A stretch of 64,000 bases of DNA from Rhynchopus sp. YZ270_cl-10 (lineage: Eukaryota > Euglenozoa > Diplonemea > Diplonemida > Diplonemidae), in NCBI GenBank assembly GCA_964035575.1, contig OZ037849.1:868001-932000 (forward strand), read 5' to 3'. Under the pieces are notes generated by a model that saw only the letters and a program-made list of their open reading frames with translations, ran no database searches and was not told where the DNA came from. Position 1 is the stretch's first letter; every line of letters begins with the position of its first letter. The position numbers and the translations under genes were made by a program. Shown here one piece after another: positions 29,817-39,018 of the stretch.

Positions 29817-32195
29817 ATGATGTTGCCTTGTATCGCAGCGCTGTTGGTTGTTGGTGTGTTCCCACGCACACCACATGCAAATGCAAACCTGCCAGTCCCA
29901 CCACCAGGTGTGCATTATGCTTGTTACGATGAGACACACTTGAAATTAACCGATGTTGCTCAGAGTGTGAGATACGATGCACAAAACGAACCGTATCAAA
30001 CGATGTGCTGGTACATGGAGTGCCCGAACGGGAACGTTGAGTTCACACTCACAGCTTACGAAATCAAACTGCGCTCTTCATCTTCTTCTCAAAATAACTA
30101 CCTGACCCTGTACAGCACTGCGGAAGACGCCGTGCCCGACTACTACTACTACTCTTCCACCTTCGACTTGACTACGCCCTGGTCATCTCAGATTGGCGAA
30201 ACTGTTGTTCTGAACAGTTCGGCTTTTTTGCAGTTCAGAACCGAATATGATGATAATAGAGTGAGTCTTGCTTTCGACGTCAGATGTGTGGATGCAGCAC
30301 CCTCGCCTATCGACACACCCGAAGCAGTGTGCGGCAAGACTGAGCTGCTATCCGCTGCTGGCAACGTAGACGTTGTGCTGCGCGACAATAAGACGATTGT
30401 GCACTGCTATCATATTGAATGCGACTCGAAGGTTCTTCTCAATTTCAGTGGCACGGAAATTACAGACCCGAGCTACTTAACCCTGTACAGTTCGGAGAAC
30501 GGTTACACCTTTGGCGGAAGATACATCCTCAACTACATATTCAATAATGATCCGTACCTGCCTTCGGATACTGTGCTGCAGGGTTCGGGCTTAGTGCAGT
30601 ACACAACCTTTTTGAATACAGATGCAATAAAATATGGTAATTATCGAAAGATGCGCCTGAACTTCAGCTACACGTGTGTGGATGCTAACTACATTGCACC
30701 GCCCACTAATGCGCCCGCGACAAGTGCACCAGGTGTGGACCGCATCTGTGATGAGTACCCTTGGATGGTTCCCGCTACGCCTGACGGTCAATACGACTTT
30801 GGGCACACAGAGTATAAGCCTTCTTTTGGGGGTATCTCCGACTATACGGTGTGCTATACCCTTGACTGTGGAGACCAGGACATTCGGTTGGAAAGTAAAG
30901 TATACGAGTACAAAAACAGCCGGATAGACGTGTTCAGTTCAATGGATGGTGAGAACTACATCTTGGCCAACTCATTCCTCTCAGGGTCTGACCTTACCGG
31001 TCCGAACCTCAAGGGTAAGGTTCTGTTGCAGTTGACAATGCCAAAAACTGCTTATTTGGACCTGAATTACTGGGTATTGGTTCGTTTCCAATATTGGTGT
31101 GTGGATTCGACGTGGCGCACAGACGCTCCAGACACAAACGAGACAACAGCACCGACACACCCAGAAGTGAACACTTCACCACCTGCTGAGTGGCGCACAG
31201 ACGTACCAGACACAAACGAGACAAACGAGACAAATGAGACAAATGCATCGACACAGCCAGAAGTGAACACTTCACCACCTGCTGAGTGGCGCACAGACGC
31301 ACCAGACACAAACGAGACAACAGCATCGACACACCCAGAAGTGAACACTTCACCGCCTGCTGAGTGGCACACAGACGCACCTGACACAAACGAGACAACA
31401 GCACTGCCACACTCAGAAGTGAACACCTCAGGATCGCCCACTAATGCGCCCGCGACAAGTGCACCAGGTGTGGACCGCATCTGTGATGAGTATCCTGGTT
31501 TCGCGAAGCCTTACGTTAACCAATTCCACTACGACTTTGGGTACGCGTCGTATAATCCTGACAGGGGTATCTCCGACTACACGGCGTGCTATTACCTTGA
31601 CTGTGGAGACCAGGACGTTCGGTTGTTTAGCAAAGTATACGATTACAACAACAGCCGGATAGACGTGTTCAGTTCAATGGATGGTGAGAACTACATCTTG
31701 GCCAACTCATTCCTCCCAGGGTCCGACCTTAGCGGTCCGAACCTCAAGGGTAAGGTTCTGTTGCAGTTGACAAACCCAAAAACTGCTTATTTGGACCTGC
31801 CTTTCTGGGTATTGGTTCGTTTCCAATATTGGTGTGTGGATTCGACGTGGCGCACAGATACAAACGAGACAACAGCATCGACACACCCAGAAGTGAACAC
31901 TTCACCACCTGCTGAGTGGCACACAGACGTACCAGAAACAAACGCGACGAACGCACCGACACACTCAGAAGTGAACACCTCAGCACCGACCACTGATGAG
32001 ACACTTGGGGACAGTGACGACGGCGGGAGCCTCCTGTGGCTGTACATTCTTGCACCAATGTCTGCGCTTTTCTTCCTCTGCTGCTTTGCAGTGGGCAGGT
32101 GGGGTCGATGCAAAGCCAACACACAGCCAGTTGTCAGCAACGACGAGTGGACAGTGGAATTGGAGGAAAGAGAAGATCTGAAAACGCTTATTTAG
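29817..32195 (+). CDS. Type I surface protein with four Cys-containing repeats and Thr/Ser-rich stalks
   Basis: 792 residues. An N-terminal signal peptide (about residues 1-24) is followed by four domains of about 120 residues, near 33-160, 168-292, 305-428 and 551-674. Each starts with a CYDE, CGK or CDEYP motif, has a CY-x-(L/I/M)-(D/E)-C pair near its first third and ends in (Y/R)(W/T)CVD. The pattern suggests a beta-sandwich with two disulfides, somewhat CUB-like, but I do not recognise the family. Domains 3 and 4 are nearly identical even at DNA level. Between and after them are Thr/Pro/Asn-rich repeats (NETTASTHPEVNTSPPAEW type) with many NxT/NxS sites, probably a glycosylated stalk. 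A membrane span at about 737-759 and a short acidic cytoplasmic tail (ELEEREDLKTLI) complete it. The sorting-like LI at the very end is noted only. Confidence 0.8.
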   Translation: MMLPCIAALLVVGVFPRTPHANANLPVPPPGVHYACYDETHLKLTDVAQSVRYDAQNEPYQTMCWYMECPNGNVEFTLTAYEIKLRSSSSSQNNYLTLYSTAEDAVPDYYYYSSTFDLTTPWSSQIGETVVLNSSAFLQFRTEYDDNRVSLAFDVRCVDAAPSPIDTPEAVCGKTELLSAAGNVDVVLRDNKTIVHCYHIECDSKVLLNFSGTEITDPSYLTLYSSENGYTFGGRYILNYIFNNDPYLPSDTVLQGSGLVQYTTFLNTDAIKYGNYRKMRLNFSYTCVDANYIAPPTNAPATSAPGVDRICDEYPWMVPATPDGQYDFGHTEYKPSFGGISDYTVCYTLDCGDQDIRLESKVYEYKNSRIDVFSSMDGENYILANSFLSGSDLTGPNLKGKVLLQLTMPKTAYLDLNYWVLVRFQYWCVDSTWRTDAPDTNETTAPTHPEVNTSPPAEWRTDVPDTNETNETNETNASTQPEVNTSPPAEWRTDAPDTNETTASTHPEVNTSPPAEWHTDAPDTNETTALPHSEVNTSGSPTNAPATSAPGVDRICDEYPGFAKPYVNQFHYDFGYASYNPDRGISDYTACYYLDCGDQDVRLFSKVYDYNNSRIDVFSSMDGENYILANSFLPGSDLSGPNLKGKVLLQLTNPKTAYLDLPFWVLVRFQYWCVDSTWRTDTNETTASTHPEVNTSPPAEWHTDVPETNATNAPTHSEVNTSAPTTDETLGDSDDGGSLLWLYILAPMSALFFLCCFAVGRWGRCKANTQPVVSNDEWTVELEEREDLKTLI

Positions 32196-32693
32196 AAGGG
32201 GAAAACACGCAAGTTTTCATGTAACTGTAACTTGTTATCGCTGTTTTCAAGTCCTTTTGACTGAGGGAGCCAATTGCTCTCCGCGGTGGGGTCACATGTG
32301 ATATGGGACTCTGAATACCTGAATAAACCCTGAATATGGGGCTAATTTCGATGATTTGAGGCCATTAATACAACAGATTTGCAGAGCGAAAAGAGTCATT
32401 TCTGGGGAATGTTTTCGGTTCTGATATGAATTCCCTTTTTTTTATTTGTTTTCTTTTTATTCACTTGTCATGTCCTGAAGTCATACTCTATTTTGATGCT
32501 TTGTATGATTAGCGTATCTGCCATCTTGACAGTCTTCACTATCCAAAGTACGAAAGGAAAAAGAAAACTATCACATAAAGCCGCCCTCTCCCCTCACCAG
32601 GCAAAAGGAAAGTAAGTGGGGGAAAAAGGGAAAAAAAGTCTTCACTGTCTAAATATTTTTCAGGGCACCTTTCAAAAAAAGAACAAAGTTTGT

Positions 32694-32733
32694 GAGATGA
32701 CCGAACGCAGGAGGCTTAGTTTAGGATCATCTT
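32694..32733 (+). repeat. Hairpin repeat F1
   Basis: AGATGA pairs with TCATCT (A-U at the variable position). The inner stem is degenerate. Confidence 0.5.
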
Positions 32734-32779
32734 ACCATTCTTTAGCACACAGCTGATGCTCTGCAATCCTATTGTGATC

Positions 32780-32819
32780 AAGGTGATTCGCCTAAGCGCG
32801 AGAGGTTTGGGTTCATTCT
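32780..32819 (+). repeat. Hairpin repeat F1 with wobble-preserved stem
   Basis: CCTAAGC faces GTTTGGG: all seven positions pair if G-U is allowed. AAGGTGA faces TCATTCT. Confidence 0.6.
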
Positions 32820-33309
32820 ACAGACTTGTTTTTTTTTGAGGTGTCAACACCAGAGTTTTGTTTTTGTTACTTTTGTTTTTGCTCGTTGGTAATTTGACTG
32901 ACTGTGAGACTTCATCTTTTAGAAAACACGGATTTGCGTGTTTTATTTTTGTCAAAAGGGGTTTTCTTTGCCATCCATTTCTCGACGTTTTGGGGGGGGG
33001 GCGATGTGTTTTTGCTTTGCGTATGATCATGGGTCGCGTACCAACTAAACAAAAAGATGAACGGTGGTTTTATTATTTTCATCTACCTTTTAAGCCACCA
33101 CCCTTTTGAGTTCTACCTCTCTCTTTCTCTCTCTCTCCACTGTTTTTCAGGGCGCATACGGGGTGTCGGCTCTTTTTTGGGGTGCTCAAAACAACAAACA
33201 ATCGGCCAACCCCTCATCTTCAGTCTACAGGAGTAAATACCTACCCCGCAGTACAACTCCGCCCCTCTCTCACAGCGGACTGCAAATTCCAATAATAATC
33301 GTCACAACA

Positions 33310-35400
33310 ATGACCTGCCATTTCCTCGAAGCAGCGCTGACCCTGGGCGGCACATTAGAGCAGAAGGAGACAAAGAAACGGCGTATCTTCTTTTATTCCA
33401 ATTTATGTCAGCTTCTTTTTGTGTTCGCGAACTTGGCTTTGACTTTAGAGGAGCAGATCGAGCAGTACGCGTATCTGTTCGGCTCGATCTGCGTTATGTT
33501 GAGCTCCGCCACCGCTGTTGTCGTAATCCTCAGCAGACGCCCGCTCACCGTTTCCGTTGTAATTGGGGTCATCTACTGCAACTGCGGGGCCTTCTATTTG
33601 TGGGATTTGAATTCCAGGACAACGGCGACGTCCGACTGGGCGCTTCTCATTGTCGCTATAGATTTGTTGTTAGTGATGCAGGTACCCTCACGATACGCAG
33701 TTGCTGTGGTGATCGCGACCATTGTCTGGCTATTGGTTCTCTCAGTAGAATCGAGCTACCGATTCGGACTATTCGACCTTCCAGGCCTGATCCCTCAGGA
33801 CGGCGAATACGGGCGCAAGAAGCTGCTTGGGAAGATGGTCGACTGCGAAACGCTTCCGTGCCCGGAACGCTTTCCTCCGAACGGTTTGGTTGCCCCCTTA
33901 GCAGTGTTTGTACTGGATTTTTTGGTTACCCGAGGGTTCGCAAGAGAGGTGCTTCAAGAGCAGGCATCAATGCAGCGCACCATCAACGCTGTGCAGGAGA
34001 TCGCCTCCTTGCTGGCAAAGTACGACGTTGAAGGTGTGGCGCGCATGCTGAGAACGCAGGGGACGGAGCTGCCCGAGCAGATGTACGAAACGCTGCAGAC
34101 CATGGAGGAGAACCTGCGGCGGTACCGGCCGTACCTCCCGGCAGCGCTGTTTGAGGAGGAGGAGGAATCGGGGGCCAGCAGACTGCCCCGCAAGTCTGTA
34201 TTACCACCAGGCACAGAAAGCGAGACAGCAACCCTAGTCTTCACAGACATCCGCCTTTCCACAATGATCTGGGAGACTGCCCCCGAAGGCATGCGCGCAG
34301 CGCTGAAAATCCACAACGCTGTGATGCGCGAGGTGATGCAGGACTTTTGCGGCTACGAAGTCAAAACAATCGGCGACGCCTTCATGGTCGCCTTTTCCAC
34401 AACACAGGACGGGGTCAACTTCGGTCTGCGTGTACACGAAAAACTCCGCGAAGCCTCCTGGCCCGCCTCACTCCTCGAAGACGCACCGATCTGCGCTGAA
34501 CAGGGCTCCCTTTGGGGTGGCCTCACTGTACGCATTGGTGTCAACACTGGCCCGGTCACTATCGAACAGAACACACTTACTGGACGAACCGACTACTTTG
34601 GCCACACTGTCAACGTTGCATCACGCCTTGAATCCACATGCAAGCCTGGTGCTGTTGCAGTCCCCTCTGACCTATGGTCTCAGTGCACTCAATGCGGTGC
34701 TGTTGCTGGCGATGCTGAGGCACTTGACTTGAAGGGTGTGGCGGGGAAGTTCTACGTGCAGAACATATGGCCCGTCTCACTGGCAGAGCGGCAGCGGTGC
34801 CGCCTGCGAGAGAACTTCACCGCAGACTGGCACCCACACTCCGCCTCAACCTCTGCCCGTTCAGCATCAACCTCTGTACACTCCGCACGCCAGGCTATCC
34901 CCACTACCAAGTACTGCGACGCCACGGTCGCCACCCTCGAGCTTGCAGTAGGAGACACACAGACCACCGCCATGCGCTTCTTGAGCATACGCCTGTCTAC
35001 GCTTACCGTCGCATTGGACCAGAGCTGTGGTACTCTTGTCACCCTCCTTGGCAACCGTGTCTGTGTTGGGTGGAGCCTGACCCGCCCTGCGCCTGCTCAC
35101 ATGGAGAATGGGATTCGTTTTGCACAAAGGCTGATCGGGACAGAGGCGTTGTGTGGGGCAGGGTTGGTGAGTGGGCCTGTACAGTATGGTGACGTAGGTG
35201 CCCGGAAGCAACGCTTTGTGACGGTGATGGGTGCGGTGGTGCAGCGCAGTTGGGTGTTGTGCGACGCTGGTGTTGGGCTAGGGGTGTGCATCTACGATCC
35301 GCCAGCAGGCACAGTGCTGCCGCTTGCCCTGGAGGGTGTCCTGCTGATGAGGGAGGATGGGACCTATAGCATTCTCCCAGCGTCGCGATTTGACAACTAA
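33310..35400 (+). CDS. Membrane adenylyl cyclase (class III) with a second degenerate cyclase domain
   Basis: 696 residues. Hydrophobic segments at about 26-46, 53-75, 78-98, 107-122, 126-146 and 195-213 suggest six membrane spans. A catalytic domain follows: TLVFTDIRLST with metal-binding D313, YEVKTIGDAF with second metal D356, and DYFGHTVNVASRLE with transition-state N435 and R439. K352 and D428 occupy the positions that specify ATP over GTP, so it should make cAMP. From about residue 530 a second domain has the cyclase outline (VALDQSCGTLVTLLGNRVCV, GLVSGPVQYGDVG, QRFVTVMGAVVQRSWVL) but lacks the metal aspartates. The frame is open upstream to 33106 without ATG; the start at 33310 is chosen because it aligns with the start of the paralogue at 63584. 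Class III enzymes work as dimers, so the second domain may pair with or regulate the first. Confidence 0.85.
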   Translation: MTCHFLEAALTLGGTLEQKETKKRRIFFYSNLCQLLFVFANLALTLEEQIEQYAYLFGSICVMLSSATAVVVILSRRPLTVSVVIGVIYCNCGAFYLWDLNSRTTATSDWALLIVAIDLLLVMQVPSRYAVAVVIATIVWLLVLSVESSYRFGLFDLPGLIPQDGEYGRKKLLGKMVDCETLPCPERFPPNGLVAPLAVFVLDFLVTRGFAREVLQEQASMQRTINAVQEIASLLAKYDVEGVARMLRTQGTELPEQMYETLQTMEENLRRYRPYLPAALFEEEEESGASRLPRKSVLPPGTESETATLVFTDIRLSTMIWETAPEGMRAALKIHNAVMREVMQDFCGYEVKTIGDAFMVAFSTTQDGVNFGLRVHEKLREASWPASLLEDAPICAEQGSLWGGLTVRIGVNTGPVTIEQNTLTGRTDYFGHTVNVASRLESTCKPGAVAVPSDLWSQCTQCGAVAGDAEALDLKGVAGKFYVQNIWPVSLAERQRCRLRENFTADWHPHSASTSARSASTSVHSARQAIPTTKYCDATVATLELAVGDTQTTAMRFLSIRLSTLTVALDQSCGTLVTLLGNRVCVGWSLTRPAPAHMENGIRFAQRLIGTEALCGAGLVSGPVQYGDVGARKQRFVTVMGAVVQRSWVLCDAGVGLGVCIYDPPAGTVLPLALEGVLLMREDGTYSILPASRFDN

Positions 35401-35983
35401 AAAGAAAAATCACAAAAAATCTTTTGAGGTTAGTGGTGCAATGTGCCTGCATCCATATTTAGATGTTCGCACATTGAACTTCTGTGTAGCCAGAGAGAGA
35501 GTGTGTGTATGTTTGATAACTAATAGGGGTAATTCTTGCGCAGAATATAGCCCCAAGAGTGTGTGTTATACGTCGAGGCTGGAAGCAATAAATGTTGCCA
35601 CAAAAAGAATCTCCAGATTTCCGTCTGAGAGTTCAAAAACTATGCGGTTTCTTCCAGATGTGGTAGGTGAGGTGTTTTGTTTTTTTTGTGGGGGGTTCAT
35701 TTTCAAGGTGTTATGTTTTTCAAACTTTTGTAAAAATTCTGGAGAAAACCCAAAGCTTGAGTGATCTATGAACAAGGAGAGGGGGTTTTTTTTTCACTCT
35801 CAGTGGCATCTCACAGCCTGTTGCGTGTCTCACGGAGACAATCACAAAAGCAACCCACCCTTCCAGCTGTTTTTTTTCGCAGAAGTTAAAGACCTTCGTA
35901 ACAAAACCTTCCCCCCTTTTTCAGTCTACACTATACCAACGATTTCAAAAACAAAAATATTATTTTTTGAAATAAAACCATAA
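35401..35983. other. Intergenic region
   Basis: AT-rich; holds one F6 hairpin repeat. CTTCCCCCCTTTTTCAG ends about 60 bp before the next ATG. Confidence 0.6.
35795..35848 (+). repeat. Short hairpin repeat F6, copy 2
   Basis: CTCTCAGTGGCATCTCACAG then CCTGTTGCGTGTCTCACGGAGAC, matching 19168-19216. GTCTC-ACG-GAGAC forms a tight hairpin. Confidence 0.6.
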
Positions 35984-37585
35984 ATGAGCGTCATCTCCGA
36001 CCCTGTGTCGCTCCCACAGCGTACTTTGGGTGGTCTGTCTGCTACTTCTTCTTCTACACCTCTTCCATCTCCCTCTGGACAAGATGCCACGCAGATTGCA
36101 ATAGTGTCCACTGTGAGCCGAAACTTCCCTAGTACAGCTGCGGCGAAGGCAGCGTTGAGCGTGCCCTCGGCGCCATCTGAGGGTGTGTTATATGAACCGA
36201 TAGATCACCGTGTTGCTGGTACCAATGCACTTCTTTCTCACCAGCCTGTCTTTGCCTGCGTAGCGTGCATTAAGTACAGCCATCGAAGACGTGCTAAGAA
36301 ACTCTTTGCCACAGTGACATCGACGCACCTCCTCCTCCTCGCCCCAAACGGCGCGATCAATAGAGGCGTCTTATTGAGTGAAGTGCTTTCGTTAACATTG
36401 GACAACTCGAATTTGTTGTGTTTAATGACCCCATCGGTCGCCTCTGGAGAGAGAAGGTGGTTGTGGAGGTGGGATTGCGTGGGAATATCCGCGACCACAT
36501 TTCTCGGAGCAGTGCTGCAAAGTAGACGGGCGCTGCGGTGCCCGCTTCGATTTGAGCTGATTTTTGCAGAAGTTCCCGAAAATTCTGCGGAGCTCAATAT
36601 TCAACTCAAAAAAACCGACAAACAGAAAAGCATTGCACAGCGACGCCACGAATTGCTAAGCATCACTACAGACGAAGTTCAAATTTTATACCATCGCGCG
36701 CAAGAAGAATTTGAAGAAGAAGTTGCGCACACACAGATGCAGGTAGAACGATGGTCACATCATTTGATGCACGAATTAGAACAACGACGGGAAGAGAGAT
36801 TTGTTGCAACCATTGTCATTGCTGCCGGCACGCTTGCGCATGAAGCCGCATTTCGGCGACAACTCGCATTGATGCTACAAGAGATCGGACGGATGACCGT
36901 CGCAGGCGCAGATTTACAACAGGAAATTGATGCAACCCGTTTAGCAGCACACCATGCAGTGCAACAGCGTATCACCGCCTCTGCGGTATTAGCAAACAAC
37001 TCTGCCAAGAAATCCACCACTGCCGACCCCCTCCAGCTCCCCGAGGGCGGAATATTGCACCAAAAGTTTGCGACCCCCGCCGCGCGGAAGAAAGGCGATA
37101 TTGCGCTTCAATATCTCAGACCGGTTCACGTCAGCTACACACCAGATTTCTCTGAGGTGCCGCTCAACGATGTGGCGAAGCCTGAAGGCTCCTTCGAATC
37201 TTCATTGTCTGTCAGGAAGGAACGACCGAAACCAGGGATGCGACGAGAGGCCGAAGGGGTGAAGGAGACCTATGTGTCGTTATTGGTGACTCATGTGGAT
37301 TGGGTCAGCAGCAATGCGGGCGGGGCAGGTATCGTGTGTCCAAGCGTGGCAGATTTGCAGGCGGATTTCGAGAGGGTGTGTGGAGTTCGTGTGTCCAGTG
37401 TGGTGTGGCGTGCGCCGGGTACAGCAGAGATTATGCTTCACGCTGGTGTAGCATACCCCCAGGCAGTAGCATCAGCAGTACGGTTGGGGTGGGTGCCAAT
37501 GACGTCCAAAGGGTGCAGATTGATCGTCGATACACATGGTTCAGACTGCAGTGATGTGGACAGCTTTCCTGGGGTGGATTTGTGA
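35984..37585 (+). CDS. Protein with a PH-like domain and coiled coil
   Basis: 533 residues, family not recognised. Residues 1-60 are Ser/Thr/Pro-rich and probably disordered. Residues about 85-190 (VFACVACIKYSHRRRAKKLF, ATVTSTHLLLLAPNG, RWLWRWDCVGISATTFLGAV) have the strand-rich, helix-ending outline of a PH-like domain; this is pattern reading, not a search result. Residues about 215-335 are rich in Glu, Gln, Arg and Ala with heptad spacing (FEEEVAHTQMQVERWSHHLM), a likely coiled coil. The C-terminal 110 residues look globular. No signal peptide or membrane span. A cytoskeletal or membrane-peripheral role is possible but unproven. Confidence 0.7.
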   Translation: MSVISDPVSLPQRTLGGLSATSSSTPLPSPSGQDATQIAIVSTVSRNFPSTAAAKAALSVPSAPSEGVLYEPIDHRVAGTNALLSHQPVFACVACIKYSHRRRAKKLFATVTSTHLLLLAPNGAINRGVLLSEVLSLTLDNSNLLCLMTPSVASGERRWLWRWDCVGISATTFLGAVLQSRRALRCPLRFELIFAEVPENSAELNIQLKKTDKQKSIAQRRHELLSITTDEVQILYHRAQEEFEEEVAHTQMQVERWSHHLMHELEQRREERFVATIVIAAGTLAHEAAFRRQLALMLQEIGRMTVAGADLQQEIDATRLAAHHAVQQRITASAVLANNSAKKSTTADPLQLPEGGILHQKFATPAARKKGDIALQYLRPVHVSYTPDFSEVPLNDVAKPEGSFESSLSVRKERPKPGMRREAEGVKETYVSLLVTHVDWVSSNAGGAGIVCPSVADLQADFERVCGVRVSSVVWRAPGTAEIMLHAGVAYPQAVASAVRLGWVPMTSKGCRLIVDTHGSDCSDVDSFPGVDL

Positions 37586-37598
37586 GGGGAAAATTGTG

Positions 37599-37630
37599 TA
37601 GTGGAGTTTCATCCTCGGGTGTCTACACTA
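37599..37630 (+). repeat. Hairpin repeat F3
   Basis: TAGTG/CACTA outer stem and CATC-CTCG-GGTG inner stem, beginning 14 bp after a stop codon, followed by AACCAAATTTTTC and an A run. Confidence 0.65.
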
Positions 37631-37884
37631 GAACCAAATTTTTCAAAAAAAAATATAAATGTATCCCGATAACTGCGTTCAGAACAACGTACGGTGGCCA
37701 ATTCGTTGTTTTGTTGATCGCCTCCTATAGCTTTTCGTTTATACCAAAGAGTTCTCAAAGCATTCAGCAAAAAGGATGTACTGTATGATGCAACGTGTCT
37801 AGACATTATGACCCCACATTCCCCACTACATTCATCTTTTCAAATTTGAGGTATTTCTCCCTCATTTTGTTATTTTTTTTGGGG

Positions 37885-37961
37885 AAATTGCGATAGCACG
37901 TATACTTTTTGTTTCCATTTGCAATAAAACGTACACAAAGGTATACGTGTTATCGCAATTT
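37885..37961. repeat. Inverted-repeat hairpin of 77 bp
   Basis: AAATTGCGATAGCACGTATA is answered by TATACGTGTTATCGCAATTT; arms of 21 bp with one mismatch. Confidence 0.7.
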
Positions 37962-38071
37962 ACCCTTACCATTGTGATAGTGGTTCTCGGTAGTACACTA
38001 CTCTGTATAAACCTAGAGGGGTTGCCATTTCTCAAAGAACCCCGCCCACCCTCCGCTGTAAAAATAAATCA

Positions 38072-38676
38072 TTTTTTATCGTGCAATTTTTGACTCGTGT
38101 ACAAATCCTTCAGGAAGAACCAAAAATTATAATCTGGGAGCGTGTAATTATTACCAAGCGTGTAATTATGAATCGTTGGCGATTTGCGACCAAAAATGTC
38201 AGCCGTGTAATTATGGGTAATAATTACACGCTCAAACCCACTTTTGGTGATCCTAAGTCGCCAAAGGGACTCTGCAAAATTTTTTTTTCCCCCTATAAGG
38301 GTTAATTTCGACGATTTGAGCCCATTCAAAGCAAAATTTGACCCATTTGAGCAGTTCTAGGCCCCTCAAACACGTTTTTGATTATCCGCCAAAAAAAAAA
38401 AAATCCCGGAAAAACACACCGGAAACCTCAACTTCACGCTTCGCATCGTCCAAGGATAGACAGTTGTTACCAACTTGTTGAAATGTGATTCCCAACCCCA
38501 AACCAAGAATGATCACAAATAATTATACCCTCTCCCACTTTTTCGGTTCAACATCCATACTTCGGCACATTTCCCATACACCCCACATACACACTCCCAT
38601 CATCGACATACAGTGACTGGAGGGTGACGGGGACTCGCCGGATTTGTACACTCGTCAAAAATTGCACGATAAAAAA
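38072..38676. mobile_element. TIR element A, intact copy
   Basis: 605 bp with 37-bp terminal inverted repeats (TTTTTTATCGTGCAATTTTT... and complement, differing at one or two bases). The interior has GGGTTAATTTCGACGATTTG, shared with several other elements in the window. This copy carries the unoccupied hAT target GATTATCC at about 38390. No coding capacity; family unassigned. Confidence 0.85.
38138..38233. repeat. Small palindromic element C inside element A
   Basis: GAGCGTGTAATTATTACC and GGTAATAATTACACGCTC are perfect 18-bp inverted repeats 96 bp apart end to end. Also present, with small changes, in the copy at about 21281-21375. The ATTATTACC motif is shared with foldback B. Confidence 0.65.
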
Positions 38677-38691
38677 AAAACTAATTATGTG

Positions 38692-38821
38692 AAATTATTA
38701 CCAGATAATTACACTTAGGTGTGTTTTTTGTCACTTGTTCCCTAAACCCACTCGCTTCGCTCGTGGGTTTAGGTCACTCGTGACAAAAAACACACCTGCG
38801 TGTAATTATGGGGTAATAATT
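38692..38821. mobile_element. Foldback element B, copy 2
   Basis: Same 130-bp palindrome as 23528-23657, again 15 bp after element A. The tip is CCCACTCGCTTCGCTCGTGG. Confidence 0.8.
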
Positions 38822-39018
38822 ACCCAATAATTATATATATTTTTTTTACAACACGAGGTATTGTGTTATACCCACCACAACAAAAAAACATAGATTTTTG
38901 AAAAGACTACCTGAAATGTTTTTTCCAACTACCCTTTTCCTTCTTTTGGATGCCTCCATACTCCCACCCTATCCCCCCCTTACCCCACTTCAGTTCTCCC
39001 CCATAACCACCCTACACT

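Larger units (their letters stand above)
32196..33309. other. Intergenic region before the cyclase gene
   Basis: Contains two F1 hairpin repeats in tandem and, at 32330-32372, a fragment GGGCTAATTTCGATGATTTG shared with elements at 21.4, 38.3, 43.5 and 58.5 kb. A CT-rich tract ending TTTTTCAG (about 33150) lies about 160 bp before the chosen cyclase ATG. Confidence 0.6.
37586..39018. other. Intergenic region with transposons
   Basis: Holds an F3 hairpin, a small inverted-repeat element and the intact element A plus foldback B. A C-rich tract ending CCCCACTTCAG lies about 25 bp before the next gene start. Confidence 0.7.

Noticed and set aside
33106-33309. N-terminal extension of the cyclase frame beginning at a TTG
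   Set aside because: No ATG, contains a CT-rich acceptor-like tract, and the paralogue aligns only from 33310.
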